DNA of 62,907 nt from Helicobacteraceae bacterium (GTDB lineage Bacteria > Campylobacterota > Campylobacteria > Campylobacterales > Sulfurimonadaceae), in contig JALVUF010000070.1 of the NCBI GenBank assembly GCA_027023805.1, positions 1 to 62,907 of the forward strand, given 5' to 3'. A model generated the notes under the pieces. It was given only the letters and a program-made list of their open reading frames with translations, was not told the DNA's origin and did no database searches. Position numbers and translations under genes: made by a program. How positions within the stretch are numbered: the first letter of the stretch is position 1; every line of letters begins with the position of its first letter. This document shows positions 1-8,139 of this stretch, piece after piece.

Positions 1-133
1 AATATCGTTTTATCCCTCTTCTTGAGCCTCTATTTTGAATACTTTTTGATATACAATATGGACAGATTTTTGAACTTTTTTACAGTCATTTATAAAAAAT
101 CCTTTGTTTATTCCCAATATACCATAGCTTGAA

Positions 134-158
134 GGGTGTTTTACGCACCCATTTTTTT
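134..158 (+). terminator. Possible intrinsic terminator near the left edge
   Basis: GGGTG (134-138) and CACCC (146-150) form a short stem, followed by seven T at 152-158. The orientation fits a plus-strand transcript entering from the left. An open frame ending with TGA at 130-132 lies just before it, but that stretch is too short and too Phe-rich to call a gene. Confidence 0.4.
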
Positions 159-265
159 AATTAAGTCGAAATTGCACTTGTTTTTAGAATTGGCGAATTT
201 TATTTTTTTGAGTTTCGTATTTTAGGGAGTTTTTAGACTTTTTCGGATTTGTTTAGATTGAAAAG

Positions 266-340
266 TGGATGGGGTGGAGGGATTCGAACCCCCGAATACT
301 GGTACCAAAAACCAGTGCCTTACCGCTTGGCGACACCCCA
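266..340 (-). tRNA. tRNA-Gln (anticodon TTG)
   Basis: The reverse complement folds as a full cloverleaf. The seven-pair acceptor stem is TGGGGTG with CACCCCA, and the anticodon stem CTGGT/ACCAG encloses loop TTTTGGT with anticodon TTG. The T arm carries TTCGAAT. The 3' CCA is encoded (266-268). It lies 27 bases downstream of the initiator tRNA and is probably co-transcribed with it. Confidence 0.95.
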
Positions 341-367
341 ATAAGTATAAGACATAATAGTAAAATT

Positions 368-444
<77 letters not shown>

Positions 445-483
445 ATGATGAATAACAAGATGTTTATTTGTTATTGGGTCGGA

Positions 484-512
484 ATTATATGCAAAATATA
501 TTATTTTGTCAA
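484..512 (-). promoter_or_regulatory. Consensus sigma70 promoter of the tRNA pair
   Basis: On the minus strand a perfect TTGACA (507-512) is followed after exactly 17 bases by a perfect TATAAT (484-489). Transcription should start near 477, about 33 bases before the mature 5' end of tRNA-fMet. Most other promoters in the window lack a recognisable -35, so this one stands out as a strong stable-RNA promoter. Confidence 0.85.
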
Positions 513-525
513 GTCTTTTTGTTTT

Positions 526-531
526 TATAAT
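526..531 (+). promoter_or_regulatory. Candidate -10 element for ribB
   Basis: TATAAT at 526-531 follows a T-rich stretch and lies about 60 bases before the ribB start. A second candidate, TACAAT, lies nearer at about 552-557. No clear -35 is visible for either. Confidence 0.45.
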
Positions 532-589
532 GTTTTTTAGCTAACTTTGATTACAATGTTAAGAATATTTACAAAATAAAGAAGAATGA

Positions 590-1618
590 ATGACATCTAT
601 ACAACGAGTTTTAAGAGCGATTGAGGATATTAAAAAAGGCAAGATGGTGATTATGGTTGATGATGAGGACAGAGAAAATGAAGGTGACTTAGTTTATGCT
701 TCTGTTTTTTCTACGCCAAAACATGTAAATTTTATGGCAACGCATGCTAGAGGGCTTATATGTGTTGCTATAGATAGGAGCATTGCTTCAAGACTAGATT
801 TAAAACCTATGGTAAATTCTAACACATCAACCTATGAAACGGCATTTACAATCTCAGTAGATGCTTCTGACGCTAAAACCGGTATATCTGCAAAAGAGCG
901 TGATATGGCTATACAAGTGTTAGCAAACCCTATCAGTAATCAACATGAATTGGTGAAGCCGGGACATATCTTTCCGCTGATAGCAAAAGAGGGCGGTACT
1001 TTAGTTAGAACGGGGCACACTGAGGGGTCTGTTGATTTATGTCGGTTGGCAGGACTTCATGAATCGGCAGTTATTTGTGAAATTATAAAAGATGATGGAG
1101 AGATGGCTAGGCGAGATGATTTGGATATATTTGCCGATAAATATAATCTTAATATCGTGTATATTTCAGATATTGTAGAATATAGATTAGCCAACGAAAT
1201 ATTGGTGAAAAAAATATCACAAGAAGAGGTACTGTTTTTTGGTACTAAAGTAACAAAGTATTTATTTATGGATCATGATCACATAGAGCATACGGCAATG
1301 GTTTTTTATAATGTTAAAAAAACAGCTAATGTTCGAGTACATAATGTGATCAAAGATATTGATTTATTGTTAAATCAAACAAAATATACTCAACTTATCG
1401 AGTCTATCGAATACTTGAAGCAAAATAGCGGTGTGTTAATCTTTATAAACAAACCGTCACAGACGGACAATTCATCTATTAAAGAATTTGGCATAGGAGC
1501 TCAAATTTTAAAATTATTGGGTGTTAGCCATATTAATCTTTTAACTTCTTCAAAGCAACAGGATTTTGTCGGTCTTGGCGGCTTTGGACTTGAAATTAGC
1601 AATATTGTTGAAATATAG
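590..1618 (+). CDS. ribB: 3,4-dihydroxy-2-butanone 4-phosphate synthase with degenerate RibA-like domain
   Basis: Makes the four-carbon riboflavin precursor from ribulose 5-phosphate. The N-terminal half has the RibB signatures DDEDRENEGDL, THARGLIC and GHTEGSVDL. The C-terminal ~140 residues follow the GTP cyclohydrolase II fold, ending in the typical GIGAQILKLLGV and VGLGGFGLE segments. The zinc-binding Cys cluster and catalytic stretch of RibA are absent, so I infer only RibB activity and a separate ribA elsewhere. Such RibB-RibA' proteins are common in Campylobacterota. The start is preceded by AAAGAAG. The next gene follows after 21 bases and is probably co-transcribed. Confidence 0.9.
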   Translation: MTSIQRVLRAIEDIKKGKMVIMVDDEDRENEGDLVYASVFSTPKHVNFMATHARGLICVAIDRSIASRLDLKPMVNSNTSTYETAFTISVDASDAKTGISAKERDMAIQVLANPISNQHELVKPGHIFPLIAKEGGTLVRTGHTEGSVDLCRLAGLHESAVICEIIKDDGEMARRDDLDIFADKYNLNIVYISDIVEYRLANEILVKKISQEEVLFFGTKVTKYLFMDHDHIEHTAMVFYNVKKTANVRVHNVIKDIDLLLNQTKYTQLIESIEYLKQNSGVLIFINKPSQTDNSSIKEFGIGAQILKLLGVSHINLLTSSKQQDFVGLGGFGLEISNIVEI

Positions 1619-1639
1619 CATAAGTTATTTAACAATAAA

Positions 1640-3046
1640 ATGAAAAAAATATTAATAATTAGCGAAGGCAATATCGGTCGGCATTTTATTGATCGTGTAT
1701 TGCAAACCTATACAAGCGAAAATATATATTATATAGTTCAAACAAAAAAACAGCAGTTTGAAGATGTGAATCCTGCTAGGTTTAAATTTTATGAATTTGA
1801 TCCTACAAGTTTTTATAAACTGGCAAATCTTTTAAAAATGGAATTTATCCAGGTATTTATTGTTATGGATACTTTTTTGGATGTTGAAAATACCATTAAG
1901 AATATACGCAGCATTAAAAAGGAACTTCGTATTATTGTTTTAAACCAGTGGGATATAGATAGTGCCTATGAAAACATTGATTATATACAATATAATGAAA
2001 TACTTTCATCAAGGTTGCTTGATTATCTTCCAAATGTACCGGTAATTGCACAAAATGTCGGCTTAGGTGAGGGTGAGGTTATGGAGGTATTGGTACCCTT
2101 TGGCAGTTCTTTTGTATATAGGCATTTGGGTGCCGTGCAGCAGCGTGGATGGCGGATAGTTGCTATGTATAGAGACAGAAAGCTTTTAATGCCCTCTAGG
2201 CGACGTATGATACATCCAAATGACCTACTTCTTTTGGTGGGCGAGCCTACAGTGTTACAGTCGGTATATAAAGCTATAAAAAGAGAATTAGGACAGTTTC
2301 CCGAGCCTTTTGGCGCAAATATTTACCTATATATAGATATGCTGATAGATAATCTTGTTCATATGCAAGATATGATTCGAAGGGCGTTATATATTTACAA
2401 AAAATTTGATAAAAGGCTTTATATCAAAGTTTTTAATCCAACTAAGATTGATTTTTTAAATTATATAAAAGCCTTTGAAACAGATAATATTACCATTGAT
2501 ATTAATTATAGTCCCCAAGGTATCTTTAATATTATGCAAGAGGATATTAAACGCTATCACATAGGTCTGATTGTGACTTCAAGAGATATATTTGATAAGA
2601 AATCCAATAGAAAACTTTTGTATGATTTAAATTTACCTGTTTTAAAAATAGCACATAGATCGCTATCAAAACTTAAAGATGTTGTATTGATTTTAACACA
2701 AAATAGAAGTTTGGAAAAAATATCTACTACTATCTTTGATTTTACCTCACAAATGGGATTTAATCTAGAATTATTAAATTACATCAATGAAAAAGATGAA
2801 GAAAAAGAGCAGGTTGTAGAACATTTTACAAATTTGTCGGCTATTTTTTCTAAAACAATCAAAGTAAACCAATGTGATAATAATCCTATTTTAACTCTAA
2901 AAATGAGAGAAAATTTTCTACAAGCTTTGCCTTTAACCAAGAAAATAGTACAGAGCCGTTTCTATTCTATAATCTCTACAGATAGCGAAAAGCTGTACTA
3001 TAAACTAGATAATTTTCACCAAATCTTTATACCCTCAAGACTGTAA
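1640..3046 (+). CDS. TrkA-like protein with RCK_C-type domain
   Basis: Resembles a cytosolic TrkA/RCK-type regulator. It opens with a Rossmann-like strand (KKILIISEGNIGRHF). Around residues 135-215 there is an RCK_C-like module (VMEVLVPFGSSFVYRHLGAV ... LLMPSRRRMIHPNDLLLLVGE). The remaining 250 residues resemble a universal-stress-type or second nucleotide-binding region but I cannot assign them. It has no membrane segments, so any channel or transporter partner must be encoded elsewhere. I recall a similar uncharacterised family (COG3400) in Campylobacterota. Role in potassium or ligand sensing is inference. No Shine-Dalgarno is obvious, so translation may couple to ribB. Confidence 0.65.
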   Translation: MKKILIISEGNIGRHFIDRVLQTYTSENIYYIVQTKKQQFEDVNPARFKFYEFDPTSFYKLANLLKMEFIQVFIVMDTFLDVENTIKNIRSIKKELRIIVLNQWDIDSAYENIDYIQYNEILSSRLLDYLPNVPVIAQNVGLGEGEVMEVLVPFGSSFVYRHLGAVQQRGWRIVAMYRDRKLLMPSRRRMIHPNDLLLLVGEPTVLQSVYKAIKRELGQFPEPFGANIYLYIDMLIDNLVHMQDMIRRALYIYKKFDKRLYIKVFNPTKIDFLNYIKAFETDNITIDINYSPQGIFNIMQEDIKRYHIGLIVTSRDIFDKKSNRKLLYDLNLPVLKIAHRSLSKLKDVVLILTQNRSLEKISTTIFDFTSQMGFNLELLNYINEKDEEKEQVVEHFTNLSAIFSKTIKVNQCDNNPILTLKMRENFLQALPLTKKIVQSRFYSIISTDSEKLYYKLDNFHQIFIPSRL

Positions 3047-3047
3047 A

Positions 3048-3464
3048 TTATTTTTTTTGTAATGACATGTAGTCATTACATGCATAAATATCACCAAGTT
3101 TACATGCTTTTTTAAAAAATGATATCGCTTTAGGATGATTGACATGCACTCCATGTCCATATGCGTAAGCAAAACCTAAGCTTGTACAACTTTGAGCAAT
3201 TTTTAAGCTACATGCTTTTTGGAAATATTTTGCTGCAAGATGTAAATTTTTTGCAACACCTTGACCGGTTGTAAAAGAATTGGCAAGATTGTAACAGGCA
3301 TTACCGGAATTCAAATTACAAGCGCGTTTATATAGTTTTGAACTTAATTTGTAATGACCGACTTCAGAAACCTGAAATCCTTGATAGGTTAATATTGTAG
3401 CTTTACTAGATGCGTAAGTGGCACAGACTGCTACCGTAATATATATCAAAACTGTTTTAAACAT
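3048..3464 (-). CDS. Secreted Sel1-repeat (Hcp-like) protein
   Basis: The N-terminus is hydrophobic and looks like a signal peptide cut near residue 18-20. Three Sel1-like repeats follow, each with Cys pairs spaced C-x7-C (ACNLNSGNAC, ACSLKIAQSC, ACKLGDIYAC). This is the disulfide-linked arrangement of the Helicobacter cysteine-rich proteins. At 138 residues it is one of the short members. The protein is probably periplasmic; its binding partner is unknown. It is transcribed away from the neighbouring periplasmic chaperone-like gene and ends 1 base after the TrkA-like gene, tail to tail. Confidence 0.75.
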   Translation of the reverse strand: MFKTVLIYITVAVCATYASSKATILTYQGFQVSEVGHYKLSSKLYKRACNLNSGNACYNLANSFTTGQGVAKNLHLAAKYFQKACSLKIAQSCTSLGFAYAYGHGVHVNHPKAISFFKKACKLGDIYACNDYMSLQKK

Positions 3465-3703
3465 TTAGATCCTTTAATATTTTCATAATTGTATCATATA
3501 TTAACAGGTAGTTTACAAAGTGTTATTATAATTTTAGATGAGTTTAATAATCGATACGATATATTTTGTATAAAATGTAAAATTTTAATCGTTCTCTCAC
3601 ATAACGTATCTTGGAGCCAAAATACTCATTGAGAAGCGATTGAACTGTTGCTACATGTAGTATCTATTTATAAAAAACTCAAAATAATCTATAAGGAGTA
3701 AGC

Positions 3704-4177
3704 ATGAAAAAGCTTGTATTTGTACCAATGTTGGCTGGTTTAATTGGTATTCCTGTCTTTGCAGGGAGTGGTTATGTGTATAATTTAAATAATCAAATCA
3801 AAAACAATATACAGTTGATTAGACAATATGAAAATGCAATAGCACACCTTAAAAAGCGCAATCAATTTTTGCTTCAGCAAAAAAAATCCCATCCATTATT
3901 ATATAAAGAATTACCGGCATTTTCCACTACAAAAAAAGCATACATCTATCGTATAAAATTAAATGGTGCAAAACCACAAAATATTAACTTTAAGATAAAC
4001 AATGGAATGCTGTCTTTAAGTATGGATATGCAGCAAAAGCAAAAAAGTAAAAATAGTTTTTTTGAAAGCTCACAATACTTTTATCAAAGTTTTACGCTTC
4101 CAAAAAATATAAATATTGATGGCATAACACATAACATTATAGGCGATTACTTTGTTATAGTCATACCAAAAAAATAA
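3704..4177 (+). CDS. Exported alpha-crystallin (Hsp20)-like protein
   Basis: Residues 1-20 form a signal peptide (cut near VFA-GSG). Residues 25-62 are charged and Gln/Asn-rich and probably a coiled coil. Residues 78-157 match the layout of the alpha-crystallin domain: a strand with NGMLSLSMD, then SSQYFYQSFTLP (compare RSFTLP in IbpA-type chaperones), and a last strand GDYFVIVIPKK ending in the family's IPKK. Small heat-shock proteins are normally cytoplasmic, so I infer a periplasmic holdase. A good ribosome site (AAGGAG) lies 5 bases before ATG. The 239-base region upstream holds no gene. The family match is by pattern and not tested. Confidence 0.6.
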   Translation: MKKLVFVPMLAGLIGIPVFAGSGYVYNLNNQIKNNIQLIRQYENAIAHLKKRNQFLLQQKKSHPLLYKELPAFSTTKKAYIYRIKLNGAKPQNINFKINNGMLSLSMDMQQKQKSKNSFFESSQYFYQSFTLPKNINIDGITHNIIGDYFVIVIPKK

Positions 4178-4178
4178 C

Positions 4179-4844
4179 TTAATCTTGAAAAAGCATTGAG
4201 CCTATTCTAACCATATTTGAACCACATTTTATAGCTAGTTCAAAATCGTGGCTCATGCCCATGGAGCAGATGGTGGCTCCATTTATTTTTGAATAAATAT
4301 TATGTGTGATTTCAAAACTTTGTTGGATTATTTTCGTATCATCAGTATGTGCGCCAATACTCATAACGCCTTTTAAATTTATGCTGTTACATCTTTGTGA
4401 TATCTCATCATATATATCTAGAGCCTGTTCTGGCGCGACACCGGATTTTGTTATTTCATTTGCAGAATTGATCTGCAGCAGAGCATCTACTTGCTGCTGG
4501 TTTGCTTGAAGGTGTTTATCTAACTGTAATGCCAATGCTATATTATCGAGTGATTGTATTAAAAAAGGATTGGCTTTTACGAGATGTTTTATCTTATTTT
4601 TTTGCAGATGACCTATGAAGTGCCATTCAAGAGGAAAATCTTCAAGCTCATTCTCTTTAACAATTAAATCCTGTACTTTATTTTCTCCAAATGCACGTTG
4701 TCCGGCGTTATACATAGCTTTAATTTCTTGTACAGTCGAATATTTGCTTACCGCTATCAATTTTACTACATGATGCTCTGAAACAGATATCCTGGCATCT
4801 TCAATCTTTTGTATGACCGTATCCATTTTATCTTTATAATTCAT
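4179..4844 (-). CDS. Pyridoxal-phosphate homeostasis protein, YggS/PLPBP family
   Basis: A single-domain PLP-binding TIM barrel that buffers pyridoxal phosphate and is not known to be an enzyme. Visible family motifs are LIAVSKY with the PLP lysine (K34), AFGENKVQ, WHFIGHLQKNK, and the phosphate-binding end SMGMSHDFELAIKCGSNMVRIG. At 221 residues it has the usual length. It is the last gene of the pyrD-to-yggS minus-strand run, 5 bases after rseP. Confidence 0.92.
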   Translation of the reverse strand: MNYKDKMDTVIQKIEDARISVSEHHVVKLIAVSKYSTVQEIKAMYNAGQRAFGENKVQDLIVKENELEDFPLEWHFIGHLQKNKIKHLVKANPFLIQSLDNIALALQLDKHLQANQQQVDALLQINSANEITKSGVAPEQALDIYDEISQRCNSINLKGVMSIGAHTDDTKIIQQSFEITHNIYSKINGATICSMGMSHDFELAIKCGSNMVRIGSMLFQD

Positions 4845-4849
4845 AATTA

Positions 4850-5905
4850 TTATCCTATTAATCTTGCAATATCATTATAGAGCCCAAGACCCATAACTCC
4901 AACTAAAACTACCCATCCAGCCACTGTAAGCTTGATGAGAATAGGCTCACTAGGCGCTTTTTTGGTTATCAACTCATATAAGTTAAACATAATGTGCCCT
5001 CCGTCAAGTGCTGGAATAGGAAGAAGATTTAAGACCCCAAGATTCACAGAGACAAGAGCAGCAAAAAACAGCACTGCCATCCATCCTTGAGAAGTTGCAT
5101 CGGAAGTAATTTTTACTATTGATATAACACCGCCTAAATCTTTTGCGGGAATAGCGCCTGTTACAAGTTTTTCTACGCTTTTAAATATCATCGTTGAAGC
5201 AAATTGTGTTTGACTAGCGGCATAACGAAAAACATTTTCAAAAGTCACAGGCATTTTGTGCGTTACTCCGGCACTTTCTATTCCAATCATAGGTTTATAT
5301 ATCACCTGATTGAACATATTTTTAGCCTTATGGATTTTTGGTGTAAGGGTAATGTTTATAATTTTATTGTTCCGTTTAACTGTTATATGTAATAATCTAT
5401 TTTTATCTTTTATGATATCTTTTGAGAGTTGATTCCATGATGATACTTGAGCGTTATTGATCGATATAACCATATCTTTTGGCTTAAGCCCCGCAATATA
5501 TGCAGGCGAGTTCTTAAGTACACCGCCAATTATTGGTGATAGTATCGCAGGAGAGCCAAGCCCTATAAAAATATAAAGCACAAAAGCAAGTATAAAATTA
5601 GCTGCCGGCCCTGCTAATAAAATTAAAATTCTCTGAAGTGGTGTTTTAGCTTCATAGCTGTCTTTATCATAATTTTTATTTAGAGGATTTGTATCGTCTT
5701 GCCCTTTCATTTTAACATATCCTCCAAGAGGAATGGCTGAGAGTTGCCACTGTGTGTTAAATATTTTAAAAGATGCGATTTTCTTACCAAATCCTATACT
5801 AAAAACCTCTATATATACACCAACCGCCTTTGCTATAACATAATGACCTAACTCATGAAAAAACACTAATGCCGATAAAACTATAATCGATACAATCCAA
5901 CCCAT
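4850..5905 (-). CDS. rseP: RseP/site-2 intramembrane zinc metalloprotease
   Basis: Cuts membrane proteins within the bilayer, classically in regulated proteolysis of anti-sigma factors and remnant signal peptides. HELGH at residues 17-21 in the first membrane helix supplies zinc ligands, and PALDGGH near residue 300 supplies the Asp ligand. A PDZ domain lies at about 120-200 (VLKNSPAYIAGLKPKDMV). Four membrane segments are apparent. It follows pgsA directly with no gap, as part of the envelope-gene operon. Confidence 0.95.
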   Translation of the reverse strand: MGWIVSIIVLSALVFFHELGHYVIAKAVGVYIEVFSIGFGKKIASFKIFNTQWQLSAIPLGGYVKMKGQDDTNPLNKNYDKDSYEAKTPLQRILILLAGPAANFILAFVLYIFIGLGSPAILSPIIGGVLKNSPAYIAGLKPKDMVISINNAQVSSWNQLSKDIIKDKNRLLHITVKRNNKIINITLTPKIHKAKNMFNQVIYKPMIGIESAGVTHKMPVTFENVFRYAASQTQFASTMIFKSVEKLVTGAIPAKDLGGVISIVKITSDATSQGWMAVLFFAALVSVNLGVLNLLPIPALDGGHIMFNLYELITKKAPSEPILIKLTVAGWVVLVGVMGLGLYNDIARLIG

Positions 5906-6454
5906 TTACATCTCTTTTCTTAATGCTTGTTTAAAACCCCATACATACTGTATGCCGGAATATAATGTTAAAAAGACAGCCATCCAAAGTAAAAAAGTAG
6001 CCCAAGACCAATGCATCAATAAAAAACCTATAGCAAACATTTGTGATACAGTTTTTATTTTTCCCATAAATGATGCTTTTACACTAATATTTTGCCCAAC
6101 TGCAACTGTTCTTAATGCCGTAATAAACATCTCACGCACTATTATTATGTATATTGCCCATACGGATGCATCTCCCATTATCATAAGACCAACAAAAGCG
6201 GCAATGGTTAACATTTTATCTGCGAGTGGATCGATAATCGCTCCGGTAAGGGTAGTCTGCCCCCACTCTCTGGCTATAAATCCATCAAAAAAATCTGTAA
6301 CAGACGCGATGACAAACAGTAGCGCGGCAAGATAATAGCTCCAACTAATATCAAATCCTGCGCTTGTAAAGAATTTGGGATTTAAAATTACCCACAGCAT
6401 AATCGGTGCTATAAAAATACGCAATAACGCCAGTAGGTTTGGTAAATTTAACAA
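5906..6454 (-). CDS. pgsA: CDP-diacylglycerol--glycerol-3-phosphate 3-phosphatidyltransferase
   Basis: Catalyses the committed step of phosphatidylglycerol synthesis in the inner membrane. The CDP-alcohol phosphotransferase motif is complete: DFFDGFIARE...G...DPLADK, with all four aspartates. Four to six hydrophobic helices and 182 residues fit PgsA. It lies 19 bases after the SDR gene and touches rseP. Confidence 0.93.
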   Translation of the reverse strand: MLNLPNLLALLRIFIAPIMLWVILNPKFFTSAGFDISWSYYLAALLFVIASVTDFFDGFIAREWGQTTLTGAIIDPLADKMLTIAAFVGLMIMGDASVWAIYIIIVREMFITALRTVAVGQNISVKASFMGKIKTVSQMFAIGFLLMHWSWATFLLWMAVFLTLYSGIQYVWGFKQALRKEM

Positions 6455-6473
6455 AGATTTCCTTTACTAGCTA

Positions 6474-7244
6474 TTACTGAAATGTTGTTCCGCCATCTAC
6501 TACTATTGTCTGACCAGTCATCCATGAGGATGCATCAGAACATAAAAACAGACATGCGCCGGTTAAATCATCCACTTCACCCATGCGAGAAAGAGGACTT
6601 CTTTTTATTACTTCTTGCTTAACTTCTTCATAATTTGGAAAAGCCTTTAGAGCGTCTGTGTCTATCGGTCCTCCGCTGACGGCATTGACGCGGATACCTT
6701 GTCCGCCAAGTTCTGCTGCAGCATATTTAACCATCGTCTCCACCGCTGCTTTATTGCTACCATGACCGGCATAGTTTGGCGTATAAACGAGATTACCTGT
6801 AGAACTCATAGAGATTATACTTCCTCCACCATTATTTTTCATACGCTTTGAAGCTTCTTGCGTTCCAACTACAAAAGCGTTCACCGTGGCATTGTATATA
6901 TTGGTTAAGCCTTTTGGTTTGAGTCTCATAAATGGACCAAAGCCTCCCACAACCGAACGACCTGAGATAATTGCATTGGAGATAAAAAAATCAAGTCCAT
7001 CAAAATCATTATCATACAACGAAAATACATCTTTATAAGTACCCGGCTCTAAAATATTTAATTGGTATGCTTGTGCTTTTATGTTGTATGTTGATGTGAT
7101 ATCAGCAATTATCGTATCGGCAATTTCTTTGTTGTTGGCATATGTAAAAGCTACATTGCAACCATTTTTAGCAAAAGCATACACTATTGCCTTGCCAATA
7201 CCTCTGGTTCCACCGCTTATGAACAATGTTTTATCTTTTAGCAT
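6474..7244 (-). CDS. Short-chain dehydrogenase/reductase, FabL-like enoyl-ACP reductase candidate
   Basis: Classical SDR fold with nucleotide motif GGTRGIG (residues 11-17) and a C-terminal GQTIVVDGG. The active-site spacing is Tyr158-x6-Lys165 (YAGHGSNK), not the usual Tyr-x3-Lys; position K-4 is His161. Y-x6-K is the enoyl-ACP reductase arrangement, and NAVSGGPIDTDALKAFPN strongly resembles Bacillus FabL. The FabL-type assignment is my inference. The homologue at this place in Helicobacter is usually labelled only a short-chain alcohol dehydrogenase. Its start overlaps the dapA stop by one base. Confidence 0.7.
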   Translation of the reverse strand: MLKDKTLFISGGTRGIGKAIVYAFAKNGCNVAFTYANNKEIADTIIADITSTYNIKAQAYQLNILEPGTYKDVFSLYDNDFDGLDFFISNAIISGRSVVGGFGPFMRLKPKGLTNIYNATVNAFVVGTQEASKRMKNNGGGSIISMSSTGNLVYTPNYAGHGSNKAAVETMVKYAAAELGGQGIRVNAVSGGPIDTDALKAFPNYEEVKQEVIKRSPLSRMGEVDDLTGACLFLCSDASSWMTGQTIVVDGGTTFQ

Positions 7245-8137
7245 TATAGTCCCTTTATGTCGTAGTTTTTTATAATCTGTTCTATCTTTTTTATATTTTC
7301 CTTACTTGGGCTAACTAAAGGTAGCCTATACTCAAGAGTCGGTAAAAGACCACTCAGATACATTGCCGCTTTTATTGGTATGGGATTGGATTCGCAAAAA
7401 AGGATCTTATTTAGCGGATAAAGCTCATTGCTTATATTGCATGATTTTTTAAAATCACCATTTAGTGCACTGTGAACAAGCTGACTTTTCATATCCGGCA
7501 CTAGGTTTGCAGTGACGGAGGTGACACCCGCTCCACCGCATGCTAAAATCGGAAAATCTATAGCATCGTCTCCGCTAAAAACTTTTAGTTCCGGTCTTCT
7601 TGATAAAAGCTCTATTGTTCTCTCAACACTCCCCGTCGCTTCTTTTACGCCATAAATATTTTTTACATCGTCAAAGAGCCTTATGACAGTATCTGCTTGT
7701 ATGTCAACTCTTGTTCTGCCTGGAACGTTATATAACATAAACGGTAAATCGCTAACGGCATTTGCAATTGCCTTGTAGTGTTGGTATAAACCCTCTTGTG
7801 ACGGTTTATTATAGTATGGGCTAACGGAAAAAAGCGCATCCACACCGCATGATGCGGCATGTTTAGCGATATCTATGGCTTCATGTGTTGCGTTACTCCC
7901 AGCACCTGCTAATACTTTTACATCGCTTCCTTTACATACTTCAACGGCAATTTCTATACACCTTTTATGCTCATCATGGCTAAGAGTTGCGCTCTCTCCC
8001 GTAGTTCCTACCGGACAAACTGCATCTATACCATTATCTATTTGGCGTTGTATTAAAGATGCATATGTCTGCTCGTCTAGTTTGTTGTTTTTAAAAGGCG
8101 TTATTAGTGCCGTTGTTGCACCAGTTACTAGTGTCAT
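7244..8137 (-). CDS. dapA: 4-hydroxy-tetrahydrodipicolinate synthase
   Basis: Condenses pyruvate with aspartate semialdehyde in lysine and meso-diaminopimelate synthesis. The Schiff-base Lys165 (GVKEATGS), proton-relay Tyr136 (YNVPGRT), and the substrate loop GTTGESATL are all present. At 297 residues it has the usual length. It starts 2 bases after the M16 peptidase stop, so the two are translationally close. Confidence 0.96.
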   Translation of the reverse strand: MTLVTGATTALITPFKNNKLDEQTYASLIQRQIDNGIDAVCPVGTTGESATLSHDEHKRCIEIAVEVCKGSDVKVLAGAGSNATHEAIDIAKHAASCGVDALFSVSPYYNKPSQEGLYQHYKAIANAVSDLPFMLYNVPGRTRVDIQADTVIRLFDDVKNIYGVKEATGSVERTIELLSRRPELKVFSGDDAIDFPILACGGAGVTSVTANLVPDMKSQLVHSALNGDFKKSCNISNELYPLNKILFCESNPIPIKAAMYLSGLLPTLEYRLPLVSPSKENIKKIEQIIKNYDIKGL

Positions 8138-8139
8138 AA

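Noticed and set aside
1-132. Open frames entering from the left edge, on the plus strand (ending TGA 130-132) and on the minus strand (ending near 13)
   Set aside because: Both are short; the plus frame is extremely Phe/Tyr-rich and the minus frame has no start codon after its upstream stop. Neither can be assigned as a gene.
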